Assembly (NCBI RefSeq): GCF_000621125.1
Contig: NZ_JHZC01000004.1
Location: 372,001 to 436,000, forward strand
Direction of reading: 5' to 3'
From: Maribacter antarcticus DSM 21422
GTDB taxonomy: Bacteria; Bacteroidota; Bacteroidia; Flavobacteriales; Flavobacteriaceae
DNA: 64,000 bases
Below are positions 27,788 through 35,131 of the stretch, piece after piece; positions within the stretch are counted from its first letter, which is position 1, and each line of letters begins with the position of its first letter. The notes beneath the pieces were generated by a model, which was not told where the DNA came from, did not search any database, and was given only the letters and a program-made list of their open reading frames with translations. The position numbers and the translations under genes are program-made.

Positions 27788-29845
27788 ATGGCCAAGAATA
27801 TTCCTCCAATTGCAAAAAAAATAGCTAAGGAATTAGTAACCCATGGAGATGTTAGGGTTGATAATTATTATTGGTTGAATGATAGGGAAGACGATGAGGT
27901 ACTTTCATATCTGAACAAGGAAAACGCATATTATGGAGCATTAACTGCGCATACAAAAACGTTTCAAGCAGAACTCTTTAAAGAAATGAAAGCACGAATT
28001 AAAGAGGATGATTCCTCTGTTCCTTACAAATCTAACGGATACTGGTATAAAACGCGATATGAAATAGGAATGGAGTATCCTGTATATTCCAGATGTAAGG
28101 AAACGTTAGTGGCTTTTGAGGAAACTATTTTTGATGGAAATGAAATGGCCAAAGGACATGATTATTTTAAGCTAGGAGGAATAGCTGTAAGTCCTGATAA
28201 TGAAATAGCAGCGTATGGTGTGGACACAGTTTCTAGACGGCAGTATACCTTACGTATCAAAAACTTGAAATCTGGTTACGTTTACGAGGAGGAAATTGAG
28301 AATACCACTGGCGGTGGGGTTTGGGCCAATGATAATAAAACACTATTTTACACAAAAAAAGACCCGGTTACGCTTAGGTCTGATAAAATTTATAGACATG
28401 TTTTAGGAACGTCGTCAGCCGAGGATGTTTTGGTCTTTGCAGAAAAGGACGATACGTTCAGCACCTTTGTGTATCGAACCAAATCAAAAAAATATTTAGT
28501 TATTGGCTCCTTTAGCACCTTAACCTCTGAGTTTCAAATATTATCAACGGATGACCCAACGGGTAAGTTTAAGATTTTTTCTCCGAGACAACGAGGACTA
28601 GAATATACCATTTTCCATTATGAAAACGGGTTTTATGTTTTAACGAATAAGGACGGCGCTACCAATTTTAAACTGATGAAAGTGGGCGAGGAGGAAACTG
28701 GCTCCGATTATTGGCAGGAGTTTATTCCCCACAGGGATTCCGTTTTATTAGAGGATATCGACATTTTTAAGGAATATTATGTGCTATCCGAGCGTGAAAA
28801 TGGATTGAACAGCATAAAAATCGTCAAGTGGGACAGTACCTTATCCTATTTTTTACCCTTTAAAAGCGAGACATATACCGCCTATGTAGATACGAATCCT
28901 GATTTTGATACAGAAGTTCTTCGATACGGTTATAATTCGCTCATAACCCCTAGTTCAGTTATAGATTTTAATATGCGTACCAAGGGTCAAGAGATATTGA
29001 AGGAGCAAGAAGTATTGGGTGACCAATTCAAAAAGGAAAATTATACCGAAGAGCGTTTGTGGGCAACCGCCAGAGACGGTGCTAAGATTCCTATATCATT
29101 AGTGTACCATAAGAGTACTGTTTTAAATGCCGATACGCCTTTGTTGCAATATGCATATGGTTCTTACGGTGCTACTATTGATCCTTATTTTTCAACTGTT
29201 CGTTTGAGTTTATTAGATCGAGGTTTTGTGTACGCCATAGCACATATTCGTGGTGGTGAATATTTAGGAAGACCATGGTACGAAGACGGTAAGCTGTTAA
29301 ACAAAAAAAACACATTCACCGATTTTATCGATTGCTCCAAGTTTCTGATAGCACAGAAGTTGACCAGCTGCAAACATTTATACGCAAGTGGTGGTTCGGC
29401 AGGAGGATTGTTAATGGGAGCTATTGTAAATATGGAGCCCTTGTTATACAACGGTATTATTGCAGCAGTGCCGTTTGTAGATGTTGTTACTACCATGTTA
29501 GATGATTCTATTCCCTTAACTACCGGCGAATATGACGAATGGGGAAATCCAAATGAAGTACTTTATTATAAGTACATGAAGTCTTATTCTCCCTACGATA
29601 ATGTGGTGGCGCAACCCTATCCTAATATGTTGGTCACTACAGGCTTACACGATTCCCAAGTACAATATTTTGAACCTGCCAAATGGGTTTCCAAACTTCG
29701 GGATATGAAAACTAATGACACCTTGCTTTTGCTGGATATCAACATGGAAGCAGGTCATGGTGGGGCTTCAGGAAGGTTTGAGGCATTAAGGGAGGTTGCG
29801 AAAGAGTTTGCTTTTCTGTTAGATTTAGAAGGGAAAATCTTATAG
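27788..29845 (+). CDS. ptrB: Prolyl oligopeptidase family S9A, oligopeptidase B
   Basis: 685 residues without signal peptide, hence cytosolic. An N-terminal beta-propeller (residues about 70-400) precedes the alpha/beta-hydrolase domain. The catalytic triad is Ser537 (ASGGSAGG), Asp622 (GLHDSQV) and His657 (EAGHGGASGR). Oligopeptidase B cleaves short peptides after basic residues. Its own promoter lies at 27750; the next gene has a separate -7 element. Confidence 0.93.
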   Translation: MAKNIPPIAKKIAKELVTHGDVRVDNYYWLNDREDDEVLSYLNKENAYYGALTAHTKTFQAELFKEMKARIKEDDSSVPYKSNGYWYKTRYEIGMEYPVYSRCKETLVAFEETIFDGNEMAKGHDYFKLGGIAVSPDNEIAAYGVDTVSRRQYTLRIKNLKSGYVYEEEIENTTGGGVWANDNKTLFYTKKDPVTLRSDKIYRHVLGTSSAEDVLVFAEKDDTFSTFVYRTKSKKYLVIGSFSTLTSEFQILSTDDPTGKFKIFSPRQRGLEYTIFHYENGFYVLTNKDGATNFKLMKVGEEETGSDYWQEFIPHRDSVLLEDIDIFKEYYVLSERENGLNSIKIVKWDSTLSYFLPFKSETYTAYVDTNPDFDTEVLRYGYNSLITPSSVIDFNMRTKGQEILKEQEVLGDQFKKENYTEERLWATARDGAKIPISLVYHKSTVLNADTPLLQYAYGSYGATIDPYFSTVRLSLLDRGFVYAIAHIRGGEYLGRPWYEDGKLLNKKNTFTDFIDCSKFLIAQKLTSCKHLYASGGSAGGLLMGAIVNMEPLLYNGIIAAVPFVDVVTTMLDDSIPLTTGEYDEWGNPNEVLYYKYMKSYSPYDNVVAQPYPNMLVTTGLHDSQVQYFEPAKWVSKLRDMKTNDTLLLLDINMEAGHGGASGRFEALREVAKEFAFLLDLEGKIL

Positions 29846-29859
29846 TTGAAAAAAAATAG

Positions 29860-29867
29860 TAGCTTTG
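29860..29867 (+). promoter_or_regulatory. -7 element for the cysteine-synthase-like gene
   Basis: TAGCTTTG fits TAnnTTTG and is 60 bases before the ATG at 29928. No clear TTG at the right spacing. Confidence 0.48.
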
Positions 29868-29927
29868 CACCGGAAGTTTTAGCACGCAAAATGATTACTT
29901 GGAACAATAAACACAAGGATTTCCCTT

Positions 29928-30968
29928 ATGAAAAATAAGATAAAGGCTTACAACAATATCTTGGAACTGATAGGAAATACACCATTGGTTAAATTAAACA
30001 GAGTAACGAAAGGTTTTACTGGTAATTTTTACGCAAAGGTAGAGGCATTTAACCCTGGACATTCTGCTAAAGATCGTATCGCCATCCATATTATAGAAGA
30101 AGCGGAACGAAAAGGTATTTTAACAGAAGGTAGTACTATCATAGAGACGACCTCTGGGAATACCGGATTTAGCATTGCGATGGCGAGTATTATAAAAGGA
30201 TACGACTGTATTTTGGCCGTGAGTTCAAAATCATCAAAGGATAAGATAGATATTCTGCGTTCCATGGGTGCAAAGGTATATGTTTGTCCAGCCCATGTAA
30301 GTGCAGATGATCCACGATCTTATTATGAGGTTGCTAAACGGTTACACAAAGAAACCAAAGGGTCTATCTATATCAACCAATATTTTAATCAACTGAATAT
30401 AGAGGCACACTACAAGTCTACCGGACCTGAAATCTGGGATCAGACTGGTGGTCAGATTACACATTTAGTCGCTTGCAGTGGAACTGGGGGAACTATTTCT
30501 GGAACGGCACGTTTTTTAAAGGAGCAAAATCCAAATATCAAAGTTATTGGTGTCGATGCTTTTGGCTCGGCATTAAAAAAATACCACGAAACAGGAAAGT
30601 TAGATGAAAAAGAAATATATCCTTACAGAATAGAAGGTCTAGGAAAAAACTTGATTCCAGGGGCTACGGATTTTAATATCATTGACGAGTATATAAAAGT
30701 TACCGATAGTGAAAGCGCCCATACGGCTAGGGAGGTCTCTAGAACTGAAGGGATGTTCGTTGGTTATACCAGTGGTGCTGCAATGCAAGCCCTAAAACAG
30801 TTGAACGAAAGAAAGGAATTTGACGTAAACAGTAATGTGGTTGTTATATTTCCGGATCATGGGTCAAGATATATGAGTAAGATATATAGTGATCAGTGGA
30901 TGGAAGATCAAGGGTTCATGGAAACTAATGCCGTTACCGAAACACAGGAAATACAGTATGTAAAGTAA
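29928..30968 (+). CDS. PLP-dependent cysteine synthase-family enzyme, candidate cysteate synthase
   Basis: 346 residues, fold type II PLP enzyme. The Schiff-base lysine is Lys48 in NPGHSAKDR, where most cysteine synthases have N-P-G-G-S-V-K-D-R. The phosphate/substrate loop TSGNTG is at 75-80, and the CSGTGGT phosphate-binding loop is near 183-189. The length and a C-terminal extension differ a little from CysK. It lies directly upstream of the alpha-oxoamine synthase, separated by a terminator and a new promoter. Family membership is firm. Its use as a cysteate synthase (phosphoserine or acetylserine plus sulfite) feeding sulfonolipid synthesis is my inference; ordinary cysteine synthesis remains possible. 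Confidence 0.85.
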   Translation: MKNKIKAYNNILELIGNTPLVKLNRVTKGFTGNFYAKVEAFNPGHSAKDRIAIHIIEEAERKGILTEGSTIIETTSGNTGFSIAMASIIKGYDCILAVSSKSSKDKIDILRSMGAKVYVCPAHVSADDPRSYYEVAKRLHKETKGSIYINQYFNQLNIEAHYKSTGPEIWDQTGGQITHLVACSGTGGTISGTARFLKEQNPNIKVIGVDAFGSALKKYHETGKLDEKEIYPYRIEGLGKNLIPGATDFNIIDEYIKVTDSESAHTAREVSRTEGMFVGYTSGAAMQALKQLNERKEFDVNSNVVVIFPDHGSRYMSKIYSDQWMEDQGFMETNAVTETQEIQYVK

Positions 30969-30987
30969 TAGACAAGGAAATCAATTA

Positions 30988-31016
30988 AAAAAGTGGGCGT
31001 TTTGTCCACTTTTTTT
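30988..31016 (+). terminator. Intrinsic terminator after the cysteine-synthase-like gene
   Basis: Stem AAGTGG / CCACTT followed by seven T. The next gene has its own -7 element, so readthrough may be limited. Confidence 0.75.
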
Positions 31017-31055
31017 GTTCCTACAATTAAGTTATGAATCCTTCTTAAAAATATT

Positions 31056-31063
31056 TACTTTTG
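31056..31063 (+). promoter_or_regulatory. -7 element for the alpha-oxoamine synthase
   Basis: TACTTTTG fits TAnnTTTG, 22 bases before the ATG at 31086; a -33 TTG is not obvious. Confidence 0.5.
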
Positions 31064-31085
31064 TAATAAGAACAAAAACTAGGCA

Positions 31086-32345
31086 ATGAGAGATTTATTT
31101 GATAGAATTTTAGAAAATAAAGGCCCCTTAGGTAAATGGGCTTCACAAGCAGAAGGGTATTTTGTTTTCCCAAAATTGGAAGGTCCTATTTCTAACAGAA
31201 TGATGTTTCAGGGAAAAGAAGTTATTACCTGGAGTATAAATGACTACTTAGGTCTTGCAAATTTACCTGAAGTTAAAAAGGTAGATGGCGACACAGCAGC
31301 TGAGTATGGCTCAGCATACCCTATGGGAGCTAGGATGATGAGCGGCCATACAGAATTTCATGAGCAGTTGGAGCAGGAGTGTGCCGAATTCGTAAACAAA
31401 GAATCGTCTTATTTATTGAATTTCGGGTATCAAGGTATTATGTCTACAATAGACGCCTTGGTATCCAAGGATGATATTATTGTATACGATGTAGACTGCC
31501 ATGCCTGTATTATTGACGGTGTTCGTTTGCACATGGGTAAGCGTTTTACATTCAAGCACAACGATATAGAAAGTTTGGAATTGAACTTAGAGCGAGCTGT
31601 GAAAATGGCAGACCAAACAGGTGGTGGTATTTTAGTGATTTCCGAAGGCGTTTTTGGAATGCGTGGACAGCAAGGGAAACTAAAAGAGATTGTTGCGCTC
31701 AAGAAAAAGTATAATTTCAGATTTTTGGTAGATGATGCTCATGGTTTTGGAACCTTAGGGGAATCTGGTGCTGGAGCAGGGGAGGAACAGGGCATACAGG
31801 ATGATATTGACGTTTATTTTGCAACTTTTGCTAAATCAATGGCCAGTATCGGTGCATTTGTAGCTGCTGATAAAGAAATCATCGATTACTTAAAATATAA
31901 CCTACGATCGCAAATGTTTGCGAAGTCCTTACCTATGGTTTACGTAAAAGGAGCACTTAAACGCTTAGATATGTTACGTACACAGCCAGAGCTTAAGGCA
32001 AAGCTTTGGGAGAACGTAAATGCCTTACAAAACGGACTTAAAGAAAAAGGATTTGATATCGGTACGACTACAAGTTGCGTAACCCCGGTATATTTAAACG
32101 GAAGTATACCAGAAGCGATGGCATTGGTAAGGGATTTGCGCGAGAATTATGGTATTTTCTGTTCAATTGTTGTGTATCCTGTAATACCAAAAGGATTGAT
32201 ATTGCTACGTATGATTCCTACAGCAACCCATACTATGGAAGACATTAGGGAAACCTTGGTGGCCTTTTCGGGAATTAGGGAGCGATTAGAAAATGGCACG
32301 TATAAACGACTTTCTGCTGCTGTCGCTGCAGCAATGGGGGAGTAG
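31086..32345 (+). CDS. Alpha-oxoamine synthase: serine palmitoyltransferase / cysteate acyltransferase type
   Basis: 419 residues, PLP fold type I. The cofactor lysine is Lys250 (FAKSMAS), the Asp-x-Ala-His motif is at 217-219 (VDDAHGFGTLG), and GSAYPMGARMMSG is the substrate loop. This family condenses an amino acid with an acyl thioester: glycine (KBL), serine (SPT, sphingoid bases) or cysteate (capnine, the sulfonolipid base of gliding Flavobacteriia). The neighbouring cysteine-synthase-like enzyme favours cysteate, and the convergent GNAT-like gene fits N-acylation. Amino-acid choice cannot be settled from the motif alone. Confidence 0.9.
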   Translation: MRDLFDRILENKGPLGKWASQAEGYFVFPKLEGPISNRMMFQGKEVITWSINDYLGLANLPEVKKVDGDTAAEYGSAYPMGARMMSGHTEFHEQLEQECAEFVNKESSYLLNFGYQGIMSTIDALVSKDDIIVYDVDCHACIIDGVRLHMGKRFTFKHNDIESLELNLERAVKMADQTGGGILVISEGVFGMRGQQGKLKEIVALKKKYNFRFLVDDAHGFGTLGESGAGAGEEQGIQDDIDVYFATFAKSMASIGAFVAADKEIIDYLKYNLRSQMFAKSLPMVYVKGALKRLDMLRTQPELKAKLWENVNALQNGLKEKGFDIGTTTSCVTPVYLNGSIPEAMALVRDLRENYGIFCSIVVYPVIPKGLILLRMIPTATHTMEDIRETLVAFSGIRERLENGTYKRLSAAVAAAMGE

Positions 32346-32362
32346 TTAAATAATAAAACTTT

Positions 32363-32403
32363 AAAAAAGCCTAATCAACAGTTTGTTGATTAGGCTTTTT
32401 TTT
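32363..32403. terminator. Bidirectional terminator in the lipid-base locus
   Basis: Perfect 11-bp stem GCCTAATCAAC / GTTGATTAGGC with a 5-base loop, A-run to the left and nine T to the right, between two converging genes. Confidence 0.92.
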
Positions 32404-32458
32404 GATTTTAAACGAGAGGTTAAATAGCATGGTGTTTTGAAATAAAAACCAAGTAGTG

Positions 32459-33577
32459 TTATAAATTCTTCCTGTAGGTTCGTCTCCTTTTGTAAATAAC
32501 AGGGTCAAAGTTTTTCCATAGCTTATGAATAGCCGTATTATCTGCCAGTTCAGGCGTGCGATAACACATTTCTATTTTTTTTTCCCGGAAAGTTTTACTG
32601 TATTCATTAAAAAGGATAGCGGTAACCCCCTTATTGTGGTAGTTAGGATGAACGCCAATAAGATAAAAAATAACGTCTTTGCTGTGTTTTCTAGCCTTTA
32701 AAAAATGGAAAATTCCGAAAGGGAATAATTTTCCATTAGCTTTTTGTAGCGCTTTGGAAAAAGAGGGCATTACAATCGCAAAGGCAACCAAGGTATCTTC
32801 TTGGTCTACGACGAACTTTATGTACTCAGGATTTATAAAGCTGATGTATTTCTTTTTAAAATACGCTTTTTGAATATCTGTAATGGGTACAAATGAGGAA
32901 AGTGAAACGTAGGATTCATTAAAGAGGTCAAACATCCTATCGGCCCATGGCATTACGTCCTTTGTTTTTGTAAAGTTTAAGGGCCTAAGTTTGTATCTTT
33001 TTTTTATGAGTTCCTGAGCACGGGAAAAAAATTTTGGATCAGCATTTTTTTCAGGAAACTTATTCTCTAAATATTCTTTTTCAGTTGCAAAACCAAACTG
33101 CTCTAGATGATCTTTGTAATATGGATGATTATACCAGGTTATCATTGTGCCAATATGGTCAAAACCTTCTACTAGCACGCCTACTTTGTCCAAATTGGAA
33201 AAACCTACTGGGCCTTCCATATATGCTAAGTTATTTTTTGAGCCAATCTCCGCAACCTTTTCTAGTAAGGCTTTGGATACGTTTTCATCATCTATGAAAT
33301 CGAACCAACCAAAGCGCATTTTTTTTACGTTCTGTTGATTTGTTTCTAAATGATTGATGATGGCTGCAACTCTTCCTACTATTTTATTGTCTTTGTAGGC
33401 CAAGAAAAATTGAGCATCTGCATCTTCGAAAACCGGATTTTTGGATTTGTCAAAAGTTTCTATTTCATCTTTTATAATAGGCGGTACCCAATAGGCATTG
33501 TCCTTGTAAAGAGAAAATGGAAATGTTACGAATTTTTTAAGATTCTTTGGCGTGGTAGCCTCTATGATTGAAATCAT
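32459..33577 (-). CDS. GNAT-superfamily protein, candidate sphingoid/capnine N-acyltransferase
   Basis: 372 residues in two halves. Residues about 45-160 carry a degenerate GNAT-like region (FFLAYKDNKIVGRVAAIIN, then GPVGFSNLDKVG). Residues about 230-360 carry a better one (YLIGVHPNYHNKGVTAILF as the acyl-CoA loop, then ELADNTAIHKLW). No signal peptide. It is conserved in Bacteroidota and often labelled as a generic acetyltransferase. It converges on the alpha-oxoamine synthase. In Caulobacter the ceramide synthase bCerS is a GNAT-superfamily protein acting with Spt, so an N-acyl transfer role is a reasonable inference, not shown here. Confidence 0.72.
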   Translation of the reverse strand: MISIIEATTPKNLKKFVTFPFSLYKDNAYWVPPIIKDEIETFDKSKNPVFEDADAQFFLAYKDNKIVGRVAAIINHLETNQQNVKKMRFGWFDFIDDENVSKALLEKVAEIGSKNNLAYMEGPVGFSNLDKVGVLVEGFDHIGTMITWYNHPYYKDHLEQFGFATEKEYLENKFPEKNADPKFFSRAQELIKKRYKLRPLNFTKTKDVMPWADRMFDLFNESYVSLSSFVPITDIQKAYFKKKYISFINPEYIKFVVDQEDTLVAFAIVMPSFSKALQKANGKLFPFGIFHFLKARKHSKDVIFYLIGVHPNYHNKGVTAILFNEYSKTFREKKIEMCYRTPELADNTAIHKLWKNFDPVIYKRRRTYRKNL

Positions 33578-33659
33578 CTATTAGCTTTATAACTACCAAT
33601 ATTAGGAATATATATTAGTATTTAAAAGAATAAAAGTGAGAGTATGATAGATGTGAGTC

Positions 33660-34748
33660 CTAAAACTCTATTTCTCCATTAACCTCTTTTTTCTTCTTTT
33701 GTGCTTTTTTGAGTTTGCGTAGCTGTTTTTTAGATGGGCCAAGATTTACATCCTCTGCTCCACTGCCTTTTCTTTCTCCTTTTTTCTTTTTCTCCTTCTT
33801 CATAGCGTCCTTTTTAATCTCCCCGCCATTTTCGTCTGCCGCTTGGTCTTCAATAGGTACTAACGTGTCTTTGTGAAAATCAAACCGGTAGGAACCGCCC
33901 ATACTTATAAAAACACGAGAAGGTGTATTTTTGAAACTGGCACCTAGGTTCATATCTACCTGAAGTCTTTCATTCATTAGGTAGGCAATACCACTTCGCA
34001 GCAGTACATCTGAATAACGGTCGCTTTGTATTCCTTGATGCTCTGCAAAAACACTCCATTTTGGGTTTTTAAAGGCATGGGAGATGGAGATAAGATAGCT
34101 AAGTTCAGGAAACTCGGTGCCAATTCTGTCGTAAGCGGTATTAGTAATCAAGACCATTCTTGGGGTCAATCTACTTTGTGTAGCAATCATGGCGCGTGGA
34201 GAAATCTGTGCTTCGCCTGGATACCATGGATTGTCTCCTAATATAAAATTTGCTCCCGCATAAACAGATACTGCTGGCAAAAGATTCTTTAATTGAAATT
34301 TGTTATTTGCCCGCCAACTGTATAGGTTAGGCTTGTTTCGTTCTGGATTTTTAAATGGATCGTAAACTAAAAATTTTAGTCCAAGCCTGTTCCTTTGAAA
34401 ATTTGTTCGGGTTTCGCTGATATCAAAATTATCGAATAGGATGTCTTGGTTTTGGAAGGTGCCTTCATAATTTAGCTCTAAGGTTTCAAAAAGGAGTCCA
34501 TAACGCAAGGAAATATCGCTTCCCCAAATATCTGATTGTGTATTCAAAAGCCCATGGTCTTGCTGCTCATAAAAAAGACCCATTTCTAGTTGAACTACGT
34601 TTTTACCAACAGCGTATGCGCTTACGGAAAGTCCTGGGCGGTTAGAATTTATAACATCGGTATATTGTCCTGATACGGATAGTGCTGCCAGAAAAAGCAG
34701 TAACGAAAACTTTCCTGTAATTCTTTTGATATAAGCGGGAATTCCCAT
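33660..34748 (-). CDS. Outer-membrane beta-barrel (phenol MetA/transporter-like) with Lys-rich tail
   Basis: 362 residues. Signal peptide (cleavage near SVSGQ), then alternating hydrophobic strands typical of a barrel. It opens with NSNRPGLSVSAYAVGKNVVQ, a pattern of the MetA-pathway/transporter group common in Flavobacteriia. Residues about 290-362 form a tail dominated by Lys, Glu and Gly after the last barrel strand (GGSYRFDFHKD), which is unusual because barrels normally end in an aromatic residue; here Phe is the final residue, after the tail. Divergent from the envelope operon that starts at 34836. Confidence 0.82.
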   Translation of the reverse strand: MGIPAYIKRITGKFSLLLFLAALSVSGQYTDVINSNRPGLSVSAYAVGKNVVQLEMGLFYEQQDHGLLNTQSDIWGSDISLRYGLLFETLELNYEGTFQNQDILFDNFDISETRTNFQRNRLGLKFLVYDPFKNPERNKPNLYSWRANNKFQLKNLLPAVSVYAGANFILGDNPWYPGEAQISPRAMIATQSRLTPRMVLITNTAYDRIGTEFPELSYLISISHAFKNPKWSVFAEHQGIQSDRYSDVLLRSGIAYLMNERLQVDMNLGASFKNTPSRVFISMGGSYRFDFHKDTLVPIEDQAADENGGEIKKDAMKKEKKKKGERKGSGAEDVNLGPSKKQLRKLKKAQKKKKEVNGEIEF

Positions 34749-34835
34749 GAATACGACTTTATAATTATTTTAATACTTTACAATCTAGTATTACAACGTG
34801 ATAATTGTATTTTTGATATATAAGTATTTAATTAA

Positions 34836-35099
34836 ATGGCTTTTTTAAAAATAATTTTATTTATCCTTTTAGGATATTATCTGCTGAAACTGTTGGCAAA
34901 ACTTTTTGTACCTAAAATCATCCATTACGCAGCAAAGAAAACTGAATCGCATTTTAGACAGGCGTTTGAAGGTTTTGAGCAACAGCAAAGACCACAAGGG
35001 GAGCAGGCAGGTGATGTAGCTAAGAATAAAAAATCTACGAAACGCAAAATGGATAGTGAAAAAGTAGGCGAGTATATAGACTTTGAAGAAATAGACTAG
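34836..35099 (+). CDS. DUF4834 small membrane protein
   Basis: 87 residues: one N-terminal membrane helix (residues about 3-25), then an amphipathic charged segment ending with the conserved EKVGEYIDFEEID, a hallmark of DUF4834. It heads an apparent operon with YfhO (32-base gap), the usual flavobacterial partner. Function unknown; probably inner-membrane anchored with a cytosolic tail. Confidence 0.9.
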   Translation: MAFLKIILFILLGYYLLKLLAKLFVPKIIHYAAKKTESHFRQAFEGFEQQQRPQGEQAGDVAKNKKSTKRKMDSEKVGEYIDFEEID

Positions 35100-35131
35100 T
35101 TATCTTTGAGTAACCAACGACCTCCTAGCAA

